Shown: positions 54,143 to 63,124 of the stretch, piece by piece
How the letters are laid out: each line of letters begins with the position of its first letter
Position numbering within the stretch: the stretch's first letter is position 1
From: Nocardioides xinjiangensis
GTDB taxonomy: Bacteria > Actinomycetota > Actinomycetes > Propionibacteriales > Nocardioidaceae
Direction of reading: 5' to 3'
NCBI RefSeq assembly: GCF_017916455.1
Contig: NZ_JAFMSY010000001.1
Location: 372,001 to 436,000 of the forward strand
Length of the DNA stretch: 64,000 bases
Translations under genes and position numbers: made by a program
Notes under the pieces: generated by a model
Told to the model about the DNA's origin: nothing
What the model saw: the letters and a program-made list of their open reading frames with translations, nothing else
Database searches by the model: none

Positions 54143-55228
54143 TCAGATGAGGGCCGCGGCCTCGGCGCGCGCCCAGGCGTCGGCGGCGAGGACGTCGTCG
54201 ACCGTGACGTGCTCCGTCGATGGTACGTCGTGGCGCTCCAGGACCCGTGCCACCGTGGCCACGATGTCGGGGAACCGCAGCCGCCCGTCGTGGAACGCGT
54301 CCACCGCGACCTCGTTGGCGGCGTTGTACACCGCGGGCGCCGTGCCGCCGCGCTCGCCGGCGGACCGGGCCAGCGTGACCGCCGGGAACACCGCGTCGTC
54401 GAGCGGCTCGAACCGCCAGTCGGCAGCCTTCGTCCAGTCGATCGGCGTCTCGGCGTCGGGCACCCGGTCGGGCCAGGCCATGCCGAGCGCGATCGGCACG
54501 AGCATCGTGGGCAGCCCGAGCTGGGCGACCACCGCCCCGTCGACGAACTCCACCATCGAGTGGATCAGCTGCTGGGGGTGGACGACGACGTCGATGCGGT
54601 CGAACGGGACGTCGAAGAGCAGGTGCGCCTCGATCACCTCGAGCCCCTTGTTGACCAGCGTCGCCGAGTTGGTGGTGATCACCCGGCCCATCGCGAAGTT
54701 CGGGTGGGCCAGCGCCTGCTCCGGGGTCACGCCGGCCAGCTCCTCGGGCGTACGACCGCGGAACGGACCGCCTGACGCGGTGAGCACGAGCCGGCGCACC
54801 TCGCTGGCCGCTCCCGCGCGGAGGCACTGCGCGATGGCGCTGTGCTCGGAGTCCACCGGGACGATCTGGCCGGGCAGGGCGCGCTCCTTGACCAGCGGGC
54901 CGCCGATGATCAGCGACTCCTTGTTGGCCAGGGCGAGCGTGTTGCCCGCCTCGAGAGCGGCGAGCGTGGGCCGCAGCCCGACGGCACCGGTGATGCCGTT
55001 GAGCACGACGTCGCAGGTGCGACCGGCCGCCTCGACGGAGGCCGCCTCCCCCAGGCCCGACCACGCCGGCGCGAACTCGGCGACCTGCGCCTCGAAGAGC
55101 CGCGGGTTCGACCCGCCGGCGGTGAGGCCGACGACGCGGAAGCGATCCGGGTGCGCGCGGACGAGGTCGAGCGCCTGGGTGCCGATCGACCCGGTCGAGC
55201 CGAGGACCACGATGTCGCGCACTGTCAC
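54143..55228 (-). CDS. dxr: 1-deoxy-D-xylulose 5-phosphate reductoisomerase
   Basis: 361 aa. First committed enzyme of the MEP pathway. N-terminal NADPH loop [58 protein letters not shown] and [31 protein letters not shown] in parts, [16 protein letters not shown]. Full length. GTG start at 55228. First gene of dxr - rip1 - ispG - GNAT. Confidence 0.96.
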   Translation of the reverse strand: MTVRDIVVLGSTGSIGTQALDLVRAHPDRFRVVGLTAGGSNPRLFEAQVAEFAPAWSGLGEAASVEAAGRTCDVVLNGITGAVGLRPTLAALEAGNTLALANKESLIIGGPLVKERALPGQIVPVDSEHSAIAQCLRAGAASEVRRLVLTASGGPFRGRTPEELAGVTPEQALAHPNFAMGRVITTNSATLVNKGLEVIEAHLLFDVPFDRIDVVVHPQQLIHSMVEFVDGAVVAQLGLPTMLVPIALGMAWPDRVPDAETPIDWTKAADWRFEPLDDAVFPAVTLARSAGERGGTAPAVYNAANEVAVDAFHDGRLRFPDIVATVARVLERHDVPSTEHVTVDDVLAADAWARAEAAALI

Positions 55229-55307
55229 CGCGCCAGTCTGTCAGGCGGTCGCCGCGAGCGGTGCGCGGCGGTCGGTCACCACCCCGGGCGCTGCGGCGCG
55301 CCGCCGG

Positions 55308-55901
55308 TCAGGCCTGCGGCGCGCCGAACGACCACAGGGTGACGCCGCCGACCTCGACGAGCGTGGCCCCCCGCGGCGCGACCGGCTCGTGGTCGTCCGA
55401 CGCGCCGACGGCGTCGAGCACCGTCAGCGTGTCGCCGGCGTGGCGGGCGAGCACCGCGTCACCCGGTACGTCGGCGCAGCCGGCCGGGTCGGTGCGCCCG
55501 GCGCGCATCGCGACGTCCCACGGGACCGCGTCGGCGTCCACGCTGAAGACGACTCCGTCGTCGGTGCTCCGCACGACGATCTTGCCCTCGGCGCCCGGTG
55601 AGTCGTCGTGCTGCACCACCGCACCGACGCGGGCGGCGGCGAGCACGACCAGCACACCGGTCTCGCGGGGCACGGCGCCGAGAGCCACCTGGTCGCCGAG
55701 CCCGACCCCGAACGCGCGGAGCACGCCGGCGCAGGCGGCGACCTCGGTCAGCAGCCAGGCGAAGCTCCGCTCGGTGCCGTCGAGGGACAGCGCGACGTCG
55801 TCGGCGCGGCCGCGGACCACGTGGATGTCGAGAGCGTCGTAGCACGCATTGAGGGTGCCGGGGTCGCCGTCGGACGGCGCGCGGAACCAGGTCACGGTCA
55901 C
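55308..55901 (-). CDS. Truncated AMP-binding (acyl-CoA synthetase-like) protein
   Basis: 197 aa. The first 110 residues match the N-terminus of acetyl/propionyl-CoA synthetases: WFRAPSDGDPGTLNACYDALDIHVVRGR, then SFAWLLTEVAACAGVLRAFGVGLGDQVALGAVP and VVLAAARVGAVV. The adenylation P-loop (SGTTGxPKG), the ATP-binding core and the C-terminal lid domain are all absent, so it cannot be an active synthetase by itself. Could be a decayed gene or a small regulatory homologue. No frameshift is visible. Confidence 0.65.
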   Translation of the reverse strand: MTVTWFRAPSDGDPGTLNACYDALDIHVVRGRADDVALSLDGTERSFAWLLTEVAACAGVLRAFGVGLGDQVALGAVPRETGVLVVLAAARVGAVVQHDDSPGAEGKIVVRSTDDGVVFSVDADAVPWDVAMRAGRTDPAGCADVPGDAVLARHAGDTLTVLDAVGASDDHEPVAPRGATLVEVGGVTLWSFGAPQA

Positions 55902-55917
55902 GGGATCTGCCGGCCCG

Positions 55918-57378
55918 TCACGCGAGCCCGTTGCCGGCGGTGGCGGCGGGCCTGGTGGGTGTGCGCAGCCAGGCGGTGAAGAACGAGCCCAGGTCCTGAC
56001 CGCTGACGCGAGCCGCCACCTCCTCGAACTCGGCCGACGAGCCGTTGCCGCCGCGCTGCTCGCGGATCCAGGTGCGGATGATCCTCCAGAACACCTCGTC
56101 GCCGACCCGGTTGCGCAGCGCCTGCAGGGTCATGGCGCCGCGGCCGTAGACCGCCGAGTCGAAGATCCGGGCGGCGCCGGGGTCGCCGATGCTCACCTTC
56201 CAGAACTCCGAGTCGGGTCCGACGTCGCCGTAGTAGCCGCGCAGGGTCGACGCGCCGGAGCGGCCGCCGTGGGTCTCGGCCCAGCGCCACTCCATGAACG
56301 TCGCGAAGCCCTCGTTGAGCCAGATGTCGGACCAGTGGTGGACCGCGATGTCATCGCCGAACCACTGGTGCGCGAGCTCGTGCACCACCAGGCTGGTGTA
56401 GCTGCCGCCGACGGCCGGGTAGGTCGGGCGGGTCTGGTTCTCGAGCGCGAACCCCGGGCCGAGCCCGGTGGTGATGCCGCCGACGACGGAGAACGGGTAG
56501 GGGCCGAGGTCCTCCTCCAGGCCGGCGACCACGTGCGGGGTCCTGCGCATGAGCCGCATGCTGGCCGCCTGGTCGCGCTCGCTGAGGCGCTCCGAGACCG
56601 CGACGAGCCACGGCAGCCCGCGGTGCCTGCCCTTCTCGATGGTGAAGTCGCCCGCGGCGAAGAACGCGAGGTAGGGCACCATCGGCTCGTCCGCGCGCCA
56701 GTGCCACTGCGTCGACCGCTTCCCGACCTCCCGCCCGCGCAGCCTGCCGTTGGAGACCACCTCACGGCCGTGGGGCACGCGGACCTTGACGTCGACGATC
56801 GCCTTGTCGAGCGGGTGGTCGTTGGCGGGGAACCACCACGGCGCCATGTGCGGCTCGTTCATCGTCACGACCTCGCGCCTGCTGGCCAGCCAGTTGCGCT
56901 CCCCGGCGTAGGCATGCCTCGCGGGCCGGTCGTCGTACGTCACCGTGACGCGGTGCTCGCTGCCGGCCGCCAGCGGACGGGCCGGGGTGATGCGCAGCTC
57001 GTGCCCGCCGTCGGTCCGCGTGAACTCGGCCGCCGCCCCGTCGACGGTCACCTTCGAGACCCGCAGCAGGAAGTCGAGCGAGAAGCTCGCGAGGTCCTGG
57101 GTGGCGGTCAGCTCGACCGTGGTCCGCCCGCTCAGCCGCTGGGTGGCGAACGCGTAGCGGTGGGAGATCCGGTACGCCGAGACGTCGATGCCGCCGTTGC
57201 CGTCGAGCGGCCAGTAGGGATCGCCGATGCCCGGGGCCCCGTCGACGGGTGCCGTCGCCCCCGGCCGGCCCGCCGACGGGGTGGGCGTCGCCGTGGCCGC
57301 GGCCGTGGTCAGCCCGAACGCCACCGCCGCGCTGAGCGCGGCGGCGACGAGGGATCGGTGCGCGGCTCGTGTGGTCAC
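55918..57378 (-). CDS. Secreted M1-family zinc aminopeptidase
   Basis: 486 aa. Signal peptide (SLVAAALSAAVAFGLTTAAATATPTP). Zinc motif HELAHQWFGD (His333, Glu334, His337) and third ligand Glu356 in WLNEGFATFMEW, an HExxH-18-E pattern. The substrate-binding GAMEN reads FALENQ here. The N-terminal beta-saddle is complete, but the protein lacks the long C-terminal helical domain of classical M1 enzymes. TAGGTT (minus strand, 57385-57390) lies 6 nt before the GTG start. Confidence 0.92.
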   Translation of the reverse strand: MTTRAAHRSLVAAALSAAVAFGLTTAAATATPTPSAGRPGATAPVDGAPGIGDPYWPLDGNGGIDVSAYRISHRYAFATQRLSGRTTVELTATQDLASFSLDFLLRVSKVTVDGAAAEFTRTDGGHELRITPARPLAAGSEHRVTVTYDDRPARHAYAGERNWLASRREVVTMNEPHMAPWWFPANDHPLDKAIVDVKVRVPHGREVVSNGRLRGREVGKRSTQWHWRADEPMVPYLAFFAAGDFTIEKGRHRGLPWLVAVSERLSERDQAASMRLMRRTPHVVAGLEEDLGPYPFSVVGGITTGLGPGFALENQTRPTYPAVGGSYTSLVVHELAHQWFGDDIAVHHWSDIWLNEGFATFMEWRWAETHGGRSGASTLRGYYGDVGPDSEFWKVSIGDPGAARIFDSAVYGRGAMTLQALRNRVGDEVFWRIIRTWIREQRGGNGSSAEFEEVAARVSGQDLGSFFTAWLRTPTRPAATAGNGLA

Positions 57379-57501
57379 GGTCCGAACCTAGCGCGAACAA
57401 TTGCGTTGCGGAGGCTCCAGCCGGTGTCCGACGATGGCCGTGGCGAACCGCCACACCCGTGCTGCTCCGGCGCCGGTGCCCCGTCCGAGAGGAGTCGTGA
57501 C

Positions 57502-57612
57502 ATGTCCATCGCTGTCCTCGGCCTGCCCGCCGACCACCTCTCGCACTCACGGAGCACCCACCTTGACGCACAGCCACCTCGATCGACCCCTGCCGGAGGG
57601 CCTCCGGCCTGA
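57502..57612 (+). CDS. Possible 36-aa upstream ORF overlapping the RIO kinase start
   Basis: ATG at 57502 follows an excellent ribosome-binding site (GAGAGGAG, 6 nt upstream) and encodes MSIAVLGLPADHLSHSRSTH and 16 further residues before TGA at 57610-57612. It runs in another frame through the kinase TTG start at 57563. Could be a leader peptide controlling kinase translation, or chance. Confidence 0.35.
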   Translation: MSIAVLGLPADHLSHSRSTHLDAQPPRSTPAGGPPA

Positions 57613-58468
57613 CGACCGCTCGCCCCTCGAGGGCATCGACGACGCGTTCGTCTTCACCTACGACACCTACGCCGACGAGCTCGGCGAGAACCAACGCTGG
57701 TCCCGCTGGGAGGACCTCGAGGCCCTCATGAAGGGCCCCGAGCCCCGACCCGACTGGGTCGTGACCTCCAGCGGAGCCATCGACACCGACCTCGGCGTCC
57801 TCAAGACGGGCAAGGAGGCCGACGTCTTCCTCCTCGAGCGCGAGGACCCGCACCGGCCCGACGAGGCGGTCGTCATGGCCGCCAAGCGCTACCGCGACAC
57901 CGACCACCGCACCTTCCACCGCGCCGCTGCCTACACCGAGGGCCGTTCGGTGAAGCGCTCCCGCGACGAGCGCGCCCTCAAGCGCAAGTCCACCTGGGGC
58001 CGGCAGGTCGCGGCCGGCGAGTGGGCGGTGTCGGAGTGGAACGCGCTGCGCCGATGCTGGGAGCTGGGACTGCCGGTCCCCTACCCGGTGCAGATCGACG
58101 ACACCGAGATCCTCATGGAGTGGATCACCCACACCGTCGACGGGGAGGTCGAGACCGCCCCGCGGGTCGCGCAGGTGCGCCCCGAGCGGTCGGTCGTCGA
58201 GGGCTTCTACGAGCAGCTGCGCGAGGCCCTGGCGACGCTCGTGCAGGCCGGGCTCGTGCACGGGGACCTCTCGCCCTACAACACCCTCGCCGCCGGCGAC
58301 CGGCTCGTGATCATCGACCTGCCACAGATGGTCGACCTGGTCGGCAACCCCCGCGGCATGGACTTCCTGCTGCGCGACTGCGCCAACATGTGCGCCTGGT
58401 TCCGCTCGCGGGGGCTCGAGGTCGACGAGCAGGAGCTGTTCGCCGAGCTGATGGCGCACGCCTTCTGA
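57563..58468 (+). CDS. RIO1-like serine/threonine kinase
   Basis: 301 aa. ATP-binding region VLKTGKEADVFLLER, VVMAAKRY, the catalytic loop LVHGDLSPYNTLAAGD (HGDxxxxN) and metal-binding IIDLPQMVD are typical of RIO kinases, which in archaea and eukaryotes act in small-subunit maturation; bacterial roles are poorly known. No membrane helix. Start: TTG at 57563 with GGAG 8 nt upstream; no in-frame ATG or GTG fits well. It overlaps a short upstream ORF with a stronger ribosome-binding site. Confidence 0.85.
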   Translation: MTHSHLDRPLPEGLRPDDRSPLEGIDDAFVFTYDTYADELGENQRWSRWEDLEALMKGPEPRPDWVVTSSGAIDTDLGVLKTGKEADVFLLEREDPHRPDEAVVMAAKRYRDTDHRTFHRAAAYTEGRSVKRSRDERALKRKSTWGRQVAAGEWAVSEWNALRRCWELGLPVPYPVQIDDTEILMEWITHTVDGEVETAPRVAQVRPERSVVEGFYEQLREALATLVQAGLVHGDLSPYNTLAAGDRLVIIDLPQMVDLVGNPRGMDFLLRDCANMCAWFRSRGLEVDEQELFAELMAHAF

Positions 58469-58501
58469 GCCTCGGAGGCCGGCCCCCCTAGGTTGGGCGG
58501 C

Positions 58502-59611
58502 GTGAAGCACTCCCACGGACGCGTCCTCGACGTCACCTCGCTGGCCGACCTGGACCGGCGGCTCTCCTCCGGGACCAGGTCGCTGGCGGGGTGGCGCGTC
58601 GTCGGCCTCGACCTCACCCACCGCGGCCCGGACCTGCTCGAGAGGTCGCTGGCGCAGTCGCTGTTCCTCGGCTGCACCTTCGCCGAGGGGGACGACGACG
58701 CCGTGCGACGGGCCGGTGGGATCGTGCTGCAGCGGATCCCCGGCACCCCGGTCGACCCCTACCGCGCCGCCCTCTACACCCCCGCGGAGCTCTACGACAC
58801 CCCGCGCTACGAGGACACCCTCGACGCCCGGGCGTACGCCTGGTCGCAGCGCGGCACCAGTCCCGACGACACGCTGGCCATGGCGCTGCACGACCACCAC
58901 GTCGACACCGCGCTCGAGACGTGGGTGTCCGGACGCCGGGTGGCCGGGCGCCCGGTGGTCGGTGTGATGGGTGGGCACGCGCTCGAGCGCGGCAGCGCGC
59001 CGTACGCCGAGGCCGCTCGCCTCGGCCACGCGCTCGGCACGAGGCTGACGGTCGCCACCGGCGGTGGTCCGGGCGCCATGGAGGCAGCCAACCTGGGGGC
59101 CTTCGTGCCCGCCGACGTCGCGGGTGCCCTCGACGACGCGCTCGACACGGTCGCCAGGGTGCCGTCGTTCCGTCCCGACATCGGCGCCTGGGCGCGAGCC
59201 GCGTTCGAGGTGGTCGAGGCGACCCGCGGCGGCCGGGTGTCGCTCGGCATCCCGACGTGGCACTACGGCCACGAGCCGCCGAACCCCTTCGCGACGTCGA
59301 TCGCCAAGTACTTCCGCAACGCGCCGCGCGAGGCCATCCTGCTGGAGGTCTGCGACGCCGGCATCGTGTTCCTCCCGGGCGCCGGCGGCACCGTGCAGGA
59401 GGTCTTCCAGGACGCCTGCGAGAACTACTACGCCGACGAGTCCGCGGTCGCGCCGATGGTGCTGGTGGGGCGCCGCCACTGGACCGAGGTGCTGCCGGTC
59501 TGGCCGCTGCTGCGCGCGCTGGCCGCGGGCCGCGCGATGGAGCCGCACGTCCACCTGGTCGACACCGTCGAGGAGGCGCTCGACGTCGTGGGCGGCGGGG
59601 CGGCCCGGTGA
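58502..59611 (+). CDS. LOG-family Rossmann protein (lysine-decarboxylase-like)
   Basis: 369 aa, longer than the usual 180-200-aa LOG proteins. The C-terminal half carries the fold: VGVMGGHALERGSAPYAEAARLGHALG, VATGGGPGAMEAANLGA, and FLPGAGGTVQEVFQDA, close to the PGGxGTxxE phosphoribohydrolase motif but reading PGAGGTVQE. The N-terminal 150 residues are an extra domain of unknown role. TAGGTT (58489-58494) lies 7 nt before the GTG. May cleave nucleotide 5'-monophosphates; substrate not known. Confidence 0.8.
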   Translation: MKHSHGRVLDVTSLADLDRRLSSGTRSLAGWRVVGLDLTHRGPDLLERSLAQSLFLGCTFAEGDDDAVRRAGGIVLQRIPGTPVDPYRAALYTPAELYDTPRYEDTLDARAYAWSQRGTSPDDTLAMALHDHHVDTALETWVSGRRVAGRPVVGVMGGHALERGSAPYAEAARLGHALGTRLTVATGGGPGAMEAANLGAFVPADVAGALDDALDTVARVPSFRPDIGAWARAAFEVVEATRGGRVSLGIPTWHYGHEPPNPFATSIAKYFRNAPREAILLEVCDAGIVFLPGAGGTVQEVFQDACENYYADESAVAPMVLVGRRHWTEVLPVWPLLRALAAGRAMEPHVHLVDTVEEALDVVGGGAAR

Positions 59612-59648
59612 CGTCCGCGCCCGCCGCGCCGCCCGCCTGCCCCGGCGA

Positions 59649-60857
59649 TCAACCGGCCCGGCGCCGCGTGCCGGCAGGGGCCGCCACGTCGCGGTAGTGG
59701 CTCACCAGCAGGTCGTTGACGGCCTGCCAGGTGCGGTCGCGCACGCTGTGCCGCGCGGCGACGGCCATCCGCCGCCGCAGGACCGGCCGGGTCCTGAGGC
59801 GCTCGACGTGCGCGACCAGCTCGCGTGCGTCGCCGGGCTCGTAGAGGTACCCGGCCACGGTGTCGTCGACCACGTCGACCGGTCCCCCCGCGCGCGGTGC
59901 CACGACCGGCACGCCGCTCGCCAGCGCCTCCTGGGCGGACTGGCAGTACGTCTCGTGGCGGCCGGTGTGCACGAAGACGTCGAGCGTGGCGTGGGCCCGG
60001 GCCAGCTCCTCGCCGTGCAGCACCCCGATGAACGCCGCGCGCGGGAGCAGGGCCCGCAGCCTGGGCTCCTCGGGGCCGCCGCCCACCAGCACCAGGCGCA
60101 CGCCGGGCCGGTCGAGGTGTGCGAGGAGCCCGAGCTCCTTCTCGGGCGCGAGCCGGCCGACGTACCCGACGAGCAGCTCGCCGTGCGGCGCCAGCTCGGT
60201 GTGCAGCGCCTCGTCGCGCTTCCCGGGCTCGAACAGCACCTGGTCCACGCCTCGCGGCCACCGCGCCACGGCGTCGATGCCGAGCCGCTCGAGCTGCTCG
60301 ATGCTCGCCGAGGACGGGGCGAGGGTGCGGTCGACGCCGAGGTGGATCCGGCGGGTGAGCGCCTCCATGGCACGCGCTCCCCCGGGCACGCCGTACCGGT
60401 CGGCGAACCCCACCAGGTCGGTCTGGTAGATCGCCACCGTCGGGACGCCGAGCGAGCGCGCCGCCCTCGCCGCCTGGTGGCCGAGCATGGCCGGGGAGGC
60501 GATGTGCACGACGTCGGGGCGGAACCGCTCCATCGCCGCCCGCAGCCGGCCACGGGTCTCCAGGCCGACGCGGAAGTCGCTGTAGAAGGGCAGGTCCGCC
60601 CCGCGGGCGCGGGTGACGCGGAACCCGGCGTACGTCGCAGGGCCGGTGGGCGCGATCAGCTCGGCCTCGTGGCCCTCGGCCGCGAGGTGCTCCAGCACGC
60701 GGCGGACGGAGTTGGTGACGCCGTTGACCTGGGGCAGGAAGGACTCCGAGACGACCAGCACGCGCAGCCGCGCGGCGCCGGCCGGTGGGGTGACCGGGAG
60801 CGTGAGGAGGGTGGCCGGTGCGGAGCGGCTGCGACGCCGCCTCTCGAGCAGGTCCAT
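59649..60857 (-). CDS. GT4-family glycosyltransferase (GDP-mannose-dependent type)
   Basis: 402 aa, soluble GT-B fold. LRVLVVSESFLPQVNGVTNSVRRVLEHLAAEGHEA in parts at the N-terminus; APSSASIEQLERLGIDAVARWPRGVD; LLVGYVGRLAPEKEL; and the C-terminal donor motif RHETYCQSAQEALASGVPVVA (E-x7-E). Resembles MgtA/PimB-type mannosyltransferases making cell-envelope glycolipids. TAGCGT (minus strand) lies 7 nt before the ATG. Acceptor unknown. Confidence 0.87.
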   Translation of the reverse strand: MDLLERRRRSRSAPATLLTLPVTPPAGAARLRVLVVSESFLPQVNGVTNSVRRVLEHLAAEGHEAELIAPTGPATYAGFRVTRARGADLPFYSDFRVGLETRGRLRAAMERFRPDVVHIASPAMLGHQAARAARSLGVPTVAIYQTDLVGFADRYGVPGGARAMEALTRRIHLGVDRTLAPSSASIEQLERLGIDAVARWPRGVDQVLFEPGKRDEALHTELAPHGELLVGYVGRLAPEKELGLLAHLDRPGVRLVLVGGGPEEPRLRALLPRAAFIGVLHGEELARAHATLDVFVHTGRHETYCQSAQEALASGVPVVAPRAGGPVDVVDDTVAGYLYEPGDARELVAHVERLRTRPVLRRRMAVAARHSVRDRTWQAVNDLLVSHYRDVAAPAGTRRRAG

Positions 60858-60920
60858 GCCACGGACGCTAGGAACCGCCCCGCAACGGACGACCCGGTCC
60901 GGGCAGACGACACGTGAACG

Positions 60921-60961
60921 GTCCCCGACGCTCCGGAGGCGACGTCGGCGACGTCGGGGAC
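60921..60961 (-). terminator. rlmN terminator hairpin
   Basis: Ten-bp perfect stem GTCCCCGACG / CGTCGGGGAC with a 21-nt loop that is itself partly palindromic, starting 7 bp after the rlmN stop. Confidence 0.65.
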
Positions 60962-60968
60962 GGCGCGG

Positions 60969-62135
60969 CTACTCCTTGGCGGCGAGCTGTCCGCAGGCGC
61001 CGTCGATCTCGCGGCCGCGGGTGTCGCGGACGGTCGTCGGGATGCCCTTCGCCTCGAGGCGTCGGACGAACTCGCGCTCGTCGGCCGGGTCGGAGGCGGT
61101 CCACTTGGAGCCCTCGACGGGGTTGAGCGGGATCAGGTTGACGTGCACCCAGCCCCAGTCGCCGTAGGAGTTCAGGACGTCGGCGAGCAGGTCGGCGCGC
61201 TCGGCCTGGTCGTTGATGCCGCGCATCATGGCGTACTCGATCGAGACCCGGCGCTTGGTCCGCGCGGCGTAGTTCCACGCGGCCTCGACGGTCTCGGCGA
61301 CCGAGAAGCGCGTGTTGATCGGCACCAGCTCGTTGCGAAGCTCGTCGTCGGGGGCGTGCAGGCTCAGCGCGAGCGTGACCGGGATGCCCTCGTCGGCGAG
61401 CTGGTTGATCCGCGGCACCAGGCCGACGGTGGAGACCGTGATGCCGCGCGCGCTCATGCCCAGGCCGGAGGGCGAGGGATCGGTGAGGCGGCGCACCGCT
61501 CCCACGACGGCCTTGTAGTTGGCCAGCGGCTCGCCCATGCCCATGAACACCACGTTGGAGACCCGGCCCGGACCGCCGGGGACCTCGCCGCGCGCGAGGG
61601 CGCGCGCGCCGGCGACGACCTGCTCGACGATCTCCGCGGTCGACATGTTGCGCTGGAGGCCGCCCATGCCGGTCGCGCAGAAGGGGCACGCCATGCCGCA
61701 GCCGGCTTGACTGGAGACGCACATCGTGGCCCGGTCGGGATAGCGCATCAGCACCGACTCGACGAGGGCGCCGTCGAAGAGCTTCCACAGGGTCTTGCGG
61801 GTGGTGCCCTTGTCGGCCTCCATGGTGCGCAGCGGCGTCATGAGGTCGGGCAGGAGCGCGGAGACCAGGTCGTCGCGCTGACCGGCGGGCAGGTCGGTCA
61901 TCTCGGCCGGGTCGTCGACGAGGCGGCCGAAGTAGTGGTTGCTCAGCTGCTTGGCGCGGAACCCCGGCAGCCCCATCTCCTCGAGCAGCGCCTTGCGGCC
62001 CGCGTCGTCGAGGTCGGCGAGGTGCCGCGGCGGCTTCTTGCGGCCGCGCGGCTCACTGAGGACGAGGGGCAGCGAGGTGCCGGGCTGGGCGACGGGCTGC
62101 GCCTCGGGATGGGCGTCGGGCTGGGTCTGGGACAT
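60969..62135 (-). CDS. rlmN: 23S rRNA (adenine2503-C2) / tRNA (adenine37-C2) methyltransferase
   Basis: 388 aa radical SAM enzyme that methylates A2503 of 23S rRNA. Cluster motif [11 protein letters not shown] (CxxxCxxC), [32 protein letters not shown], and the catalytic C-terminal Cys in DGACGQLA. N-terminal 30 residues are a Gln/Pro-rich extension. Start taken as ATG 62135; ATG 62144 is three codons upstream. Confidence 0.95.
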   Translation of the reverse strand: MSQTQPDAHPEAQPVAQPGTSLPLVLSEPRGRKKPPRHLADLDDAGRKALLEEMGLPGFRAKQLSNHYFGRLVDDPAEMTDLPAGQRDDLVSALLPDLMTPLRTMEADKGTTRKTLWKLFDGALVESVLMRYPDRATMCVSSQAGCGMACPFCATGMGGLQRNMSTAEIVEQVVAGARALARGEVPGGPGRVSNVVFMGMGEPLANYKAVVGAVRRLTDPSPSGLGMSARGITVSTVGLVPRINQLADEGIPVTLALSLHAPDDELRNELVPINTRFSVAETVEAAWNYAARTKRRVSIEYAMMRGINDQAERADLLADVLNSYGDWGWVHVNLIPLNPVEGSKWTASDPADEREFVRRLEAKGIPTTVRDTRGREIDGACGQLAAKE

Positions 62136-62188
62136 CCCTCCCATTGTCCCACCCCGGCGGGCGCGGGGACGATTCAGCGAGCCGCCGC

Positions 62189-62536
62189 TCAGGCGTCGAC
62201 CATGAAGTACAGGACGAGCGAGGCCACGCCGAGGACGACGAGCGCGGTCACGACCATGCCGACGAACATGAACTGCGCGAACCGGCGCGTCTTGCGCTTG
62301 ACCAGCAGGGCGATCGGCAGGGCCAGGGCGAGCAGGACGAACGGGAAGAGTCGCTCGGCGGTCTCGTAGGTGAAGAGCAGCCGCAGGATGCCGACAAACG
62401 CGCCCGGCACCGCTGTGACGAAGAGCATGCCGGCGAAGAAGCCGGTGATGCCGGCGAACGTCGGGTGGCTGTGGTGCCACCACTCGAAGTGCCGGTCCTG
62501 CGGCGCCTCGACATCCTGTGCCCGTTCGGTCTCCAC
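62189..62536 (-). CDS. Small membrane protein, about three helices
   Basis: 115 aa, not recognised. A charged start ([29 protein letters not shown]) precedes helices at about 30-50, 60-78 and 89-110. GTG start with TAGTCT (minus strand, 62543-62548) 6 nt upstream. Position between rlmN and the phosphatase gives no clear role. Confidence 0.65.
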   Translation of the reverse strand: METERAQDVEAPQDRHFEWWHHSHPTFAGITGFFAGMLFVTAVPGAFVGILRLLFTYETAERLFPFVLLALALPIALLVKRKTRRFAQFMFVGMVVTALVVLGVASLVLYFMVDA

Positions 62537-62611
62537 ACCCTCAGACTAGGCGGTCACGAGCGCGGGCCCGCGGGCGGCACGCGGTCCCGGGGGATTCGGT
62601 CCGGGAGCCGC

Positions 62612-63124
62612 TCAGCGCTCCACGACGAGCACGTCGGGCATGCCGAGCGTCTCCCAGCGCGCGAGGTCCGGAGCCTGCCCGGTGAGGTCGGCGACCACCA
62701 GCGTCCAGGCCGTCCCGTGGCCGACCAGCACGACGTCGTCGTCGCCGTGCACGTCCAGCACCCGACGCACGGCGGGGACCACCCGTCGCCGGCAGGCGTC
62801 GAGCGGCTCCCACCCCTCGACCGCCGCGACGTCCGGCCGCACGAAGGCCCGGCGCACCGCCGCGGGGAAGTCCTCGACCCACTCCCCCGTGCGCCCGTGC
62901 TCGCGCAGGTCGTCGAGCACCCCCACGTCGGCGTCGGTGAGCAGTTGCGCGGTCTGCACGGCCTTCGGCTCGGGCGAGGTGAACCACGCACCGCGCGCCG
63001 GCAGGCGGCCGGAGGCACGCAGCGCCCACACGTCGTCGTACGTCGCGGGGTCGAGCTCCCACTCCGCTGCCGGCACGGCGGGGTCGATCGCCGGGCGGCC
63101 GTGCCGCACGAGGTGGAGCGTCAT
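62612..63124 (-). CDS. Histidine phosphatase (phosphoglycerate-mutase-like)
   Basis: 170 aa. Catalytic LVRHGRP at residues 4-10, Glu in the middle (REHGRTGEW), and the second histidine in VVLVGHGTAW. Acts on phosphate esters; substrate unknown. The ATG overlaps the stop of the epimerase/reductase gene by 4 bp, so they are coupled. Confidence 0.85.
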   Translation of the reverse strand: MTLHLVRHGRPAIDPAVPAAEWELDPATYDDVWALRASGRLPARGAWFTSPEPKAVQTAQLLTDADVGVLDDLREHGRTGEWVEDFPAAVRRAFVRPDVAAVEGWEPLDACRRRVVPAVRRVLDVHGDDDVVLVGHGTAWTLVVADLTGQAPDLARWETLGMPDVLVVER

